Notes: generated by a model not told the origin, from the sequence alone. 6,892 bases of DNA from Candidatus Solibacter sp. (GCA_017883355.1 JADGNS010000254.1:1-6892); one strand, 5' to 3'; counted from the first letter of the stretch, positions 1 to 6,509 are shown. A program made the numbers and translations.

Positions 1-1274
1 ACGCGCCGCGCCGCCACCAGCGCGCCGGAGTAGAAGGTGCCGCTGGAACTGCCGCTAGTCTGCGACGGGGACTGCGGCATCTGTTCCAGTTCGCCGGGCG
101 CGTAATTCGGCGTCGCCGTGAGCGTGGTGTTCCCTACCCGCGACACCGAAGCGCTGCCGCCAATTGTGAAACCGCCGGCGGGCGCAAAAAAGGAAACCTG
201 CGGCGACACGCTGTAGTCGCTCGGCAGGCTGCCGGCCGGACCGAACGCGGACTGGTATTCCTGTAGCGTTCGCGCCCCGCGGAACGTCGGCAGGATGAAC
301 ACCCGCCCCTCGGCGCTACGGAATTCGGTGGAGTAGGCTGGGTTCTCCAGAGCGTCCAGGTGCGCTTCGGCAAACGCGTTGAAGCGAAACAGAAACGGCA
401 CTTGTGCGATATCCACCAGGCCCGCCAGATAACGGTCGTAGGTGCTCGCGGTGGCCCGCGGCGTATCGTCTCGGTCGGGTTCGCCGTGCGCCGGTACCGC
501 GGCGGCGGCTTGCGGAGTGGGCGCTTGCGGCGGCAGCGGAGCGCTTGGGATGGGCGGCGGCGGGCCTTCGGAATGGCCTTCCTGCGCGCGCGCGCTGGCC
601 TGTTGGGCCGGTTTGGCCCGCTCCTGTTGGCCATTGCGATCGCCCGCGTCGCGGTTGCCCGGCGGCGCGTTGGCGCCGATAAGGTGAAAGTCCTGACCGC
701 CCTGTACCAGCACGCCGCGGCCCGCCTCGATCAGCACCCGTCGGAGCGGATTGGCAAGGCTCGTCACTTCCACCGCGCCTTCGAAAACCACCACCTGTGT
801 GGTGCCCTCAGCGTCCACTTCGATGCTGAATTCCGTGCCGCGCACCGCGATCGAGGCCGTGGGACTGTTCATCCGGTATGGGTTCGGCTTGCCGGCGAAG
901 TGGTTGATCTTGACCCGTACCATGCCCAGCGTGATACCGAAAAGTTCGCGCAGCGATCCCGCCGCCCGATAGTCCTTCAGCGTCACGACGGACTCTGGCG
1001 CCACCACCACCATGCTGCCGTCGCTCAGATCGATCACCACCCGCCCGCCACCCCGCGTATCGATGCGGTCGCCGGGGTTCAAAATGTACCCGGCGGTCAG
1101 CACCAGCGGCGCCAGACCGGGCGTCAGCAGGACTGCCTGGCCCGTCACCCCGGCGGCGCGCGCCACTACAGACGTCGATTGGGCGTACGAACACAAAGCG
1201 CTGAATAGCGCGAGGGTGAACGCGACCATCGGGGCTGGGCAGCCGTGCGGGGCGCCCCACTTCCGCTCTCTCAC
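1..1274 (-). CDS. Secreted FecR-domain protein, 3' end outside the window
   Basis: The frame stays open from 1274 to the left edge (424 codons plus 2 nt), so the stop lies outside. I chose the GTG at 1274-1272: it overlaps the regulator stop as GTGA and supplies a basic n-region (MRERKW). The internal ATG at 1229 would leave the signal peptide without positive charge. A hydrophobic stretch at about residues 16-29 ends in a plausible signal-peptidase I site (SYA|QS, 31/32); no lipobox is seen. Residues about 69-172 match the FecR domain (PF04773), with GDRIDT at 68-73, LSDGS at 83-87, SPTASIAVRGTEF at 137-149 and VFEGAVEV at 163-170. A Pro/Ala/Gln-rich low-complexity linker follows (about 200-265), then a Ser/Gly/Thr-rich C-terminal part with alternating hydrophobic residues that could belong to a beta-barrel (weak). 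In classical systems FecR is an anti-sigma regulator; here no ECF sigma factor or TonB receptor is visible, and the gene closes a two-component operon. Confidence 0.85.
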   Translation of the reverse strand, partial: MRERKWGAPHGCPAPMVAFTLALFSALCSYAQSTSVVARAAGVTGQAVLLTPGLAPLVLTAGYILNPGDRIDTRGGGRVVIDLSDGSMVVVAPESVVTLKDYRAAGSLRELFGITLGMVRVKINHFAGKPNPYRMNSPTASIAVRGTEFSIEVDAEGTTQVVVFEGAVEVTSLANPLRRVLIEAGRGVLVQGGQDFHLIGANAPPGNRDAGDRNGQQERAKPAQQASARAQEGHSEGPPPPIPSAPLPPQAPTPQAAAAVPAHGEPDRDDTPRATASTYDRYLAGLVDIAQVPFLFRFNAFAEAHLDALENPAYSTEFRSAEGRVFILPTFRGARTLQEYQSAFGPAGSLPSDYSVSPQVSFFAPAGGFTIGGSASVSRVGNTTLTATPNYAPGELEQMPQSPSQTSGSSSGTFYSGALVAARR

Positions 1275-2710
1275 GCGATATCCATGTGCCTTTCCGCGGA
1301 TTCGTCCTCCGTCTCCAGTTCGGCTTCGCCTTCGGGGTCTGCCGCCCCGTGCAACTGATAGCGGGCGATCAGCCGCTGGATCGTCCGGCGGTCAAGATCA
1401 AGGACGGCGGCCGCGCGGCGGCGGTTCCAACCCGTCTCTTCCAGGATAAGCTGCAAATAGCGGCGCTGTAATTCCTCCATGTTGGGACGGTCGGCGATGA
1501 GACGCTGTTCGGGACGCTCCGCCACCGCGGTCTTTGCCCGGCGGACGCCGATTTCGGGCGGCAGGCAATCGATGGTCACCACGCCGCCGGAAGACAGGGC
1601 CACCGCGCGGCGCAGCGCATTTTCCAGTTCCCTCACGTTGCCCGGGAAGTTGTGCGCCCCTAGCGCCTCGGCCGCTTCCCGGGTGAGGTGCAGCGGGGCG
1701 TCGCCGGCATCGCGGAAGCTTTTCAGGAAGTGGCCCGTGAGCAGTTCCACGTCGCCGGTGCGGTCGCGCAAAGGCGGCAGCTCGATGCTCAGTACGCTCA
1801 GCCGGTAGTACAAGTCCGCGCGGAACGTGCCCGCCGCCACCAGCTCGCGCAGCGGAGCGTTGCTCGCCCCAATTACCCTCACGTTCATGCGGCGCGATTG
1901 GGTGGAGCCCACGCGCCGCACTTCGCCGCTCTGCAAGACACGCAGCAGGCTCTGCTGAAATGCAGGGCTGGTGGAGGCAAGTTCGTCCAGGAAAAGCGTG
2001 CCGCCGTCGGCGGCTTCAAAGAGTCCCGCGCGTTCCCCTGTGGCGCCCGTAAACGCCCCCCGTGTGTGTCCGAAGAGTTCGGCTTCCAGCAGCGTGTCGG
2101 TGAGGCCGCTGCAGTTCACGCTCAGGAACGGACGCGCGCGGCGCGAGCTGAAGTCGTGGATGGCGCGCGCCACCAGTTCCTTGCCGGTGCCGGATTCTCC
2201 CAGGATGAGCACCGTCGCCTCGGTACGCGCCGCCTGCGCAATCAACTTGTAAACCACGATCATGGGGGCGCTGCGGCCCACCAGGCCGGCCTGCGTGAGC
2301 TGCAAGTCCGGTTCGGCGGCGGGAACCGCGTCGGCTTCGCGGCGCGCCTCCAGCAGGCGCCGCAGCAGGTCCACCACGGCCGAGATATCGAAGGGCTTGC
2401 CGATAAAATCGCTGGCGCCGCGGGTCACCGCCTCCACCGCCACTTGCAGCGAACCCTGCGCCGTCATCAGCACGATCGGCAGATTCGGGTCCACCGCGCG
2501 CAATGCGTCCACCAGTTCCAGGCCGCCCAAATCGGGCATGTAGATATCGCTCAGTACGGCATCGAACTTGCCGGCGGACATGGCCTCCAGCGCCTCGCGC
2601 CCGTTGCGCACGCTGGTCACCCGGAAACCGTTGAGGGTCAGCCCGGTTTCCAGCATCAGGCGGATGGAGCGTTCGTCGTCGGCGATCAGAATATGAGATT
2701 GATTAGACAT
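1271..2710 (-). CDS. NtrC-family sigma-54-dependent response regulator
   Basis: A 479-residue protein with the three standard parts of a bacterial enhancer-binding response regulator. The receiver domain (about 5-120) has the acidic pair D11/D12, phosphoacceptor D55 (SDIYMP), T83 and K105 (GKPF). The AAA+ sigma-54 interaction domain (about 142-375) has Walker A GESGTGKE at 171-178, the sigma-54-contacting GAFTGA loop at 218-223, Walker B TLFLDE at 238-243, FRADLYYRL at 296-304, LPPLRDR at 311-317 and NFPGNVREL at 354-362. A Fis-type helix-turn-helix occupies about 410-453, followed by an acidic 26-residue tail. All key residues are present, so it should be a working ATP-driven activator. The frame is open upstream to 3064, but that extension lies inside the kinase gene in another frame; the ATG at 2710 begins the receiver domain and has a strong ribosome site. 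It is probably phosphorylated by the kinase encoded just upstream. Confidence 0.96.
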   Translation of the reverse strand: MSNQSHILIADDERSIRLMLETGLTLNGFRVTSVRNGREALEAMSAGKFDAVLSDIYMPDLGGLELVDALRAVDPNLPIVLMTAQGSLQVAVEAVTRGASDFIGKPFDISAVVDLLRRLLEARREADAVPAAEPDLQLTQAGLVGRSAPMIVVYKLIAQAARTEATVLILGESGTGKELVARAIHDFSSRRARPFLSVNCSGLTDTLLEAELFGHTRGAFTGATGERAGLFEAADGGTLFLDELASTSPAFQQSLLRVLQSGEVRRVGSTQSRRMNVRVIGASNAPLRELVAAGTFRADLYYRLSVLSIELPPLRDRTGDVELLTGHFLKSFRDAGDAPLHLTREAAEALGAHNFPGNVRELENALRRAVALSSGGVVTIDCLPPEIGVRRAKTAVAERPEQRLIADRPNMEELQRRYLQLILEETGWNRRRAAAVLDLDRRTIQRLIARYQLHGAADPEGEAELETEDESAERHMDIA

Positions 2711-2711
2711 G

Positions 2712-5192
2712 TTATGACTCCTTGCGGGCCTCGTTGCGCGGAATCCGCAGGGTGAAGGTGGAACCCTGGTTGACTTCGCTCCGGACAGAAATGGAGCCGT
2801 GATGAAGTTCCGCGATTTCGCGAACCAGTGCCAGGCCGAGACCCGTGCCGGGCACATCCGCGTCCTGCACCCGCGGAACGCGGTAAAACTTATCGAATAC
2901 CCGCGCGATATCCGCCTCGGAAATGCCGTATCCCTGGTCGGCCACCTCGATGGCGATGTACTCGTCCTCGGCGCGTGCGGAGAGCGTGACGGCCGTCGCG
3001 TCCGGGCTGTACTTGATGGCGTTGGAAACCAGATTCTCCACGGCGCGCGAGAGCAGGTCGGCATCGGCCAGGAAGGGGGGCAGATCGGCCGGGACGCTGC
3101 GCACCAGGCGGATCTTGCGCTGCGCGGCCACCGGTTCCAGCAGGATCAGGATGCGCTCCAGCAGGCTCGCCGCGCGCACCGGCGAGAGCCGTAACTCAGT
3201 AGCCCCGCTCTCCAGCCGCGTGATGTCCAGGTACCCCGTGATCATGCGTGTAAGGCGCTTGACCTCATCGTTGATCGCCAGGTTCATTTCGCGGCGGCGC
3301 CCCGGTTCCACATCGTAGGCGGCCAGCAGTTCCGTCATCCCCTGGATGGCGGTCAGCGGGGTGCGCATTTCATGAGAGACCAGTGAAATCACGTCGTTCT
3401 TGGTCTGCTGTAGTTCGTATTGCCGGGTGACGTCGGAAAGCGAGGCGACAATACCCAGCACCGGGCCGTCGCCCTTCTCATCGGCGGAAACCGCCGCCAG
3501 CCGCAGCGTGTATTGCAGCGTGCGCAATCCCCGTATGCTGATCTCGCGCTCCACATGGCCGCGCTCGCCGACCACGCGGGCGATGGTTTCCGCGTCCACC
3601 GATCCGGGCAGGCGTTGGGTCAGGTTTTGCCCCACCAGGCCGCGCGCGGGCACACCCAGAATCGCTCCGGCGCTGCGGTTGGCAAACGTGATCAACCCGT
3701 CGGAATCGGCGATGAGCAGGCCGTCCTCCACGGAGCGCAGGGCGAAGTTGACGAACTTGGCGCGATCCAGCAGGCGGGCGTTGAGTTCGCTCAGAAACCG
3801 CGCTTTCCATTCCAGGCCCCTGGGCAGCCACCCGCGCGACAGAGAAACCGGACCGTCTTTCGCCCAATGGTAAGGGCCCGGAATGCCGGGGCCCGCCGGC
3901 GCCAGCAGATCGCCCGAGAGCGCCAGTTCCGCGATGTTGGAGTCCAACCGCGCACTGGCCACCAGCGATCGCCGCAACAGACCCAGCAGTCCCGCGCAGG
4001 CGAAGGCCACCAGGCACGCCACCATGGGTGGATAAACCAACAGCTTGAGAAACGCCACGTAGCTCGCCAGCACCACCAGCGCCCCCATTCCCACCAGCAC
4101 ACCCAGTTGCTTCAGAACCTCATGGCCGCCCTGCGCCCATTCGAGCAATAGCAGGGTGAGCAGCGCCACTGTGGCGCCCCACAGAAACGCCGCCAGGTCG
4201 GAAGACTCCGCGTAATACCGCGAACTCAGAATTACGTGGATCGTATTGGCCAGCACTTCCACGCCCGGTATCAGCGCGCCGTGTTGATCGGCGCGGGCAT
4301 CGGTGTAGCGCACGAACGGCGAGGCGACGCGCTCCCCCAGGGAGGCGGCGGTGGCGCCGATCAGTACGAACTTGTCGCGCAGTTTTTCGGCCGGCACGCG
4401 CCCGGCCACCACATCGGAAAGGCTGTAAGTAACCGGCCCGAACGATCCCGCCGGACCGATATAGTCGATCGTCACCCGCCCGCCGTGCAATACCCGGGTG
4501 GATGCCGAGGGGACGATCGCGATTGCCGGCGGCGCCGTGTCGAGCCGGATGGTGCGCGCCCCCAGCAGCAGCGCACCCTGCTCATCGGTAATGCCTTGCT
4601 CCGGTGTGCCGTCGGCAATCCGCACGGCCTCCACCGGCATGGCACGGTAAGAGCGGCCCTCGTCGTCGGCCAGGCGTATAGCCACCTGACGCACAATGCC
4701 GTCCTGTTCGGTCTGCGCGTTCACATGCCCCACACTGGCGGCGGCGCGTTCGATGGCGGGGAGCGGCAGCAGCCAGCGCGACGGTCCGCCATGCACCGGA
4801 GAATCGGTGAGTTGCGCGGCCACCACCACGTTCCCGGCGTGCCCGATGGACCGCGCCAGGTTGTCGTCGTCTTCCTGCGTGGTGGGGTCGGTGAAGAGTA
4901 CGTCGAGCGCGATCACCTTCGGGCGGGCGGCGGACAGCGCGTCGATGGTGCGGGCGATGACCTGGCGCGACCATGGAAAGCGGCCAAACCGCGCCATGCT
5001 GGCTTCGTCGATGGCCACGATCGCCAACTCTTCGGGAACCGGAAGCGGTCCGCGCGCCCGCATCAGCCAGTCCCTCGTATAGCGCCCGATGCCGGGCGCC
5101 TGCCAGTCCACCAGGATGCCGGTCGCTGCGGCGGCCACAATGATCGCCAGGCTCCAGGCGATCTTCGCGGCTCGTGTTCTGGTGGTCGACAT
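2712..5192 (-). CDS. CHASE2-PAS transmembrane sensor histidine kinase
   Basis: An 826-residue membrane sensor kinase. The first membrane segment is at about 10-28. An extracytoplasmic CHASE2 domain follows (about 38-330), recognisable from AIVAIDEASMARFGRFPWSR at 57-76, the region around IALDVLF at 94-100, and FVLIGATAASLGE at 275-287. Three further membrane helices (about 334-350, 363-382, 384-406) follow, the usual CHASE2 topology. A cytoplasmic PAS domain (about 480-590) precedes the HisKA domain, with H-box SHEMRTPLTAI at 606-616 and phospho-accepting H607. The HATPase domain has N-box ENLVSNAIKYS at 719-729, G1 DQGYGIS at 752-758, F-box FDKFYR at 766-771 and G2 GTGLGLA at 782-788. All catalytic motifs are intact. 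It is first in an operon with its likely partner regulator (1-nt gap) and a FecR-domain protein. The ATG at 5192 directly precedes the first membrane segment; its ribosome site is weak. The signal sensed cannot be told from the sequence. Confidence 0.95.
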   Translation of the reverse strand: MSTTRTRAAKIAWSLAIIVAAAATGILVDWQAPGIGRYTRDWLMRARGPLPVPEELAIVAIDEASMARFGRFPWSRQVIARTIDALSAARPKVIALDVLFTDPTTQEDDDNLARSIGHAGNVVVAAQLTDSPVHGGPSRWLLPLPAIERAAASVGHVNAQTEQDGIVRQVAIRLADDEGRSYRAMPVEAVRIADGTPEQGITDEQGALLLGARTIRLDTAPPAIAIVPSASTRVLHGGRVTIDYIGPAGSFGPVTYSLSDVVAGRVPAEKLRDKFVLIGATAASLGERVASPFVRYTDARADQHGALIPGVEVLANTIHVILSSRYYAESSDLAAFLWGATVALLTLLLLEWAQGGHEVLKQLGVLVGMGALVVLASYVAFLKLLVYPPMVACLVAFACAGLLGLLRRSLVASARLDSNIAELALSGDLLAPAGPGIPGPYHWAKDGPVSLSRGWLPRGLEWKARFLSELNARLLDRAKFVNFALRSVEDGLLIADSDGLITFANRSAGAILGVPARGLVGQNLTQRLPGSVDAETIARVVGERGHVEREISIRGLRTLQYTLRLAAVSADEKGDGPVLGIVASLSDVTRQYELQQTKNDVISLVSHEMRTPLTAIQGMTELLAAYDVEPGRRREMNLAINDEVKRLTRMITGYLDITRLESGATELRLSPVRAASLLERILILLEPVAAQRKIRLVRSVPADLPPFLADADLLSRAVENLVSNAIKYSPDATAVTLSARAEDEYIAIEVADQGYGISEADIARVFDKFYRVPRVQDADVPGTGLGLALVREIAELHHGSISVRSEVNQGSTFTLRIPRNEARKES
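2718..2723 (-). promoter_or_regulatory. Shine-Dalgarno site of the response regulator
   Basis: On the minus strand AAGGAG lies 7 nt before the ATG at 2710, within the last codons of the kinase gene (the kinase ends Lys-Glu-Ser, TAA, then a single C before the ATG). It decides the start of the regulator and points to translational coupling with the kinase. Confidence 0.8.
5082..5099. repeat. GC-rich inverted repeat within the kinase 5' coding region
   Basis: A perfect 7-bp inverted repeat, GCGCCCG, ATGC, CGGGCGC. It sits in codons of the kinase N-terminus and its centre is about 200 bp upstream of the transcription start predicted from the -24/-12 candidate at 5267-5282. That is in the range where enhancer sites for sigma-54 activators are found, but GC-rich palindromes arise readily in such coding DNA, so a binding role is only a possibility. 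Confidence 0.25.
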
Positions 5193-5218
5193 TAAGTAAC
5201 TTTCAGCTTACTCTCGCA

Positions 5219-5230
5219 CGGCTTCAGCCG
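5219..5230. repeat. Inverted repeat CGGCT-TC-AGCCG in the divergent promoter region
   Basis: A perfect 5-2-5 inverted repeat located 27-38 bp upstream of the kinase start codon and centred about 68 bp upstream of the predicted +1 of the rightward sigma-54 promoter. A palindrome TCGGCCGA follows at 5251-5258. Either could be an operator or activator site for the divergent genes; there is no second copy to support this. Confidence 0.3.
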
Positions 5231-5266
5231 ACTCGGGATGGAAACGTACTTCGGCCGATCTTGCAA

Positions 5267-5282
5267 AGGCACGTTGGTAGCC
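5267..5282 (+). promoter_or_regulatory. Candidate sigma-54 (-24/-12) promoter facing the secreted-protein genes
   Basis: The sequence is aGGCACG-ttgg-TaGCc. Against the consensus TGGCACG-N4-TTGCW it matches 9 of 12 defined positions, including the invariant GG (5268-5269) and GC (5280-5281) at the obligatory 10-bp spacing. The predicted transcription start is about 5293, giving a leader of about 147 nt before the ATG at 5440. It faces away from the operon that encodes a sigma-54 activator, which makes it a natural target. I saw no convincing sigma-70 promoter here on either strand. Confidence 0.5.
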
Positions 5283-5346
5283 AGCTTCTTGGACAAGGTA
5301 AGTGCTTTTAAATCAGCCCAATGAATCCCATTGTCCGACGCATGGT

Positions 5347-5357
5347 GGCAAATTGCC
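5347..5357. repeat. Palindrome GGCAA-A-TTGCC in the leader
   Basis: An 11-bp odd palindrome within the 5' leader of the first secreted-protein gene. It might be an operator for the leftward operon or a small RNA stem, though a 1-nt loop makes a tight hairpin unlikely. No second copy was found. Confidence 0.2.
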
Positions 5358-5359
5358 GC

Positions 5360-5416
5360 GTCTTGGAGAAGACCGGGGAGGCTCCCACGCCACCGGGAGG
5401 CGTAACATCCGCCTCC
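5360..5416 (+). promoter_or_regulatory. Structured 5' leader with two hairpins
   Basis: Two perfect stems lie just upstream of the first secreted-protein gene: GTCTT-GGAG-AAGAC (5360-5373) and GGAGGCG-TAACATC-CGCCTCC (5396-5416). A second GGAGGC copy at 5377-5382 could compete with the one at 5396-5401 for the same CGCCTCC partner, so two alternative folds can be drawn. The second stem ends 23 nt before the ATG. The gene lacks a clear Shine-Dalgarno site next to its start. I do not recognise a known riboswitch class. Confidence 0.3.
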
Positions 5417-5903
5417 TGGAACGCGCCCTATCGGTCACTATGACCAAAAAGCTGCTTTTTGTAATGACGATTCTGCTGGTTGCATCCTTCGCCCTCATGG
5501 CGGCGGACGTTACAGGCAAGTGGACCTTTGAACAACCCGGCCGCGGTGGTAACCCTGGCCGTCCCGTGACCATCACCCTGAAGGCCGACGGCAGCACATT
5601 GACCGGCACAATGCCCGCGGGCGGCCGCGGCGGCGCCGGCGACCCGGTCGCCATTAGCGACGGCAAGGTGGACGGCAACAACGTCTCTTTCACCGTAAAG
5701 CGCGACATGAACGGCACGACCATGGTCACCAAATACGATGGCGTGCTCAGCGGCGACGAACTGAAGCTCAAGATCACCCGCAACGGCCAGGATGGCACGC
5801 CCACGACCACTGAAGTCGTAGCCAAGCGTTCCGCCACCTAGGTTTCGGCACGCCTATCGAGCAGTCCAAAGGCGGCCTACCCCCATTTGGGGGAGCCGCC
5901 TTT
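5402..5903 (+). repeat. Tandem duplication, copy 1
   Basis: This copy contains the 38 nt before the start codon (beginning GTAAC), the first secreted-protein gene, a post-stop block TTTCGGCAC..TCGAGCAG at 5843-5864 and a terminator. Copy 2 at 5927-6436 has the same order with GTAAC at exactly the same distance from its ATG. Offset between copies is 525 bp. Confidence 0.8.
5440..5841 (+). CDS. Small secreted protein of unknown function, paralogue 1
   Basis: A 133-residue protein beginning MTKKLLFV with a clear signal peptide (hydrophobic to about residue 20; likely cleavage LMA|AD at 21/22). The mature part starts with GKWTFEQPGRGGNPGRP and is rich in alternating polar and hydrophobic residues (VTITLKADG, VSFTVKR, LKLKITRNGQDG), which suggests a small all-beta fold, lipocalin-like in appearance. 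A Gly-rich loop at about 60-68 interrupts it. There are no Cys residues and no catalytic motif that I recognise. The frame is open upstream to 5302, but the ATG at 5440 is chosen because it begins the signal peptide and matches the start of the downstream paralogue. No good Shine-Dalgarno site is visible before it. Similar signal-peptide plus GKWT beta proteins are, from memory, common in Acidobacteria; their role is not known to me. Confidence 0.85.
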   Translation: MTKKLLFVMTILLVASFALMAADVTGKWTFEQPGRGGNPGRPVTITLKADGSTLTGTMPAGGRGGAGDPVAISDGKVDGNNVSFTVKRDMNGTTMVTKYDGVLSGDELKLKITRNGQDGTPTTTEVVAKRSAT

Positions 5904-5912
5904 AGTTATTTT
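5868..5912 (+). terminator. Intrinsic terminator after paralogue 1
   Basis: Outer stem AAAGGCGGC (5868-5876) pairs perfectly with GCCGCCTTT (5895-5903); an inner stem CCCCC/GGGGG (5880-5884/5889-5893) closes the ATTT loop. The tail AGTTATTTT is only moderately T-rich, so some read-through into paralogue 2 is possible. Confidence 0.75.
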
Positions 5913-5964
5913 GGGCTATCGGTGCTGTAACGTAGTCGCCCTGGACAACGCCTATTCGATTACT

Positions 5965-6372
5965 ATGACCAAGAAGCTGCTTTTTGTAATTACGATCTTG
6001 CTTGTCGCCTCATTCGCGCTCATGGCTGCGGATGTGTCCGGTAAGTGGACCTTTGAACAACCCGGCCGCGGTGGCAACCCTGGCCGTCCCGTGACCATTA
6101 CCCTGAAGGCCGATGGCGCCAAACTGACCGGCAGCGTACCCGGTATGGGCCGCGGCGGCGACACTCCTCCTCCTCCCACCGAAATCACCGATGGCAAGGT
6201 GGATGGCAACAACGTCTCTTTCACCGTGAAGCGCGAATTCAACGGCAACGCCATGGTGACCAAGTACGACGGCGTCCTGAGCGGCGATGAGATGAAGTTG
6301 AAGATCACCCGCAACGGCCAGGATGGCACCCCGGTGACCACCGAAGTGACCGCGAAGCGGTCCACCACGTAG
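5965..6372 (+). CDS. Small secreted protein of unknown function, paralogue 2
   Basis: A 135-residue protein that matches the upstream gene at 111 of 133 aligned residues by hand count, with a 2-residue insertion. The signal peptide (MTKKLLFVITILLVASF, cleavage LMA|AD at 21/22) and the mature start GKWTFEQPGRGGNPGRP are almost unchanged. Most differences cluster at residues about 52-75, where paralogue 1 has a Gly-rich loop and this copy has GRGGDTPPPP. The C-terminal beta-rich part is nearly identical. The frame is open upstream to 5887, but the ATG at 5965 matches the paralogue start. No Shine-Dalgarno site and no own -24/-12 promoter are visible in 5842-5964, so it may depend on read-through or on an unrecognised promoter. 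Retention of intact frames suggests both copies are used. Confidence 0.85.
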   Translation: MTKKLLFVITILLVASFALMAADVSGKWTFEQPGRGGNPGRPVTITLKADGAKLTGSVPGMGRGGDTPPPPTEITDGKVDGNNVSFTVKREFNGNAMVTKYDGVLSGDEMKLKITRNGQDGTPVTTEVTAKRSTT

Positions 6373-6399
6373 TTTCGGCACTCCTGTCGAGCAGCGTTG

Positions 6400-6436
6400 A
6401 GGCGGCGGCCCGGTTCGGGCTGGCCGCCTTTTTTTT
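6400..6436 (+). terminator. Strong intrinsic terminator after paralogue 2
   Basis: Outer stem AGGCGGC (6400-6406) pairs with GCCGCCT (6423-6429), and GCCCG (6408-6412) pairs with CGGGC (6416-6420). It is followed by an unbroken run of eight T (6429-6436). It is the better terminator of the two and ends the rightward unit. The opposite strand has no T-tract, so it should act in one direction only. Confidence 0.9.
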
Positions 6437-6465
6437 CCGTCTTCCGTCGGGCCGGGGTGGGGCAC

Positions 6466-6489
6466 GCGCTTCCGCCAGGCGCTTCCGCC
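6466..6489. repeat. Short tandem repeat between convergent genes
   Basis: GCGCTTCCGCC occurs at 6466-6476 and again at 6479-6489, a 13-bp period. It is non-coding as far as I can see, and too short to assign a role. Confidence 0.4.
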
Positions 6490-6495
6490 TGCCAA

Positions 6496-6509
6496 GCCCG
6501 TTCGCGGGC
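6496..6509 (-). terminator. Possible hairpin terminator for the leftward gene
   Basis: GCCCG-TTCG-CGGGC forms a 5-bp stem with a tetraloop, 21 bases past the stop of the minus-strand gene at 6530. Read on the minus strand only TT follows the stem, so termination here would be weak or factor-assisted. Confidence 0.25.

Larger units (their letters stand above)
5927..6436 (+). repeat. Tandem duplication, copy 2
   Basis: Begins with GTAAC 38 nt before the ATG of paralogue 2 and includes the gene, the post-stop block at 6373-6394 (20 of 22 bases identical to 5843-5864) and a terminator whose stem keeps the AGGCGGC/GCCGCCT core. The terminator loop and tail have diverged from copy 1. Confidence 0.8.

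Noticed and set aside
585..597. Run of alternating GC
   Set aside because: It lies in the low-complexity linker codons of the FecR gene (Ala/Arg repeats) and needs no further explanation.
360..1208. Plus-strand open frame (282 codons) opposite the FecR gene, and a minus-strand frame at 808-1260
   Set aside because: Both overlap the clearly FecR-like minus-strand frame; their products are Arg-rich and without motifs.
1688..2755. Long plus-strand open frame (355 codons) opposite the response regulator
   Set aside because: It lies antisense to a gene with every NtrC-family motif; its product is Arg/His/Gln/Ala-rich with no recognisable domain, as expected of a shadow frame in GC-rich DNA.
2711..3064. 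118-codon N-terminal extension of the response regulator
   Set aside because: It is the kinase's HATPase coding region read in another frame; the receiver domain and Shine-Dalgarno site fix the start at 2710.
4236..5195. Plus-strand open frame (319 codons) opposite the CHASE2 region
   Set aside because: Antisense to the kinase, biased composition rich in Arg, Gly and His, and no domain or ribosome site.
5302..5439. N-terminal extension of secreted paralogue 1
   Set aside because: It would bury the signal peptide, has no counterpart in paralogue 2, and overlaps the structured leader.
5846..5864. CGGCACG after paralogue 1 as a second sigma-54 promoter
   Set aside because: GGCACG is present, but GC falls 12 rather than 10 bases after GG, so the -12 element is out of register.
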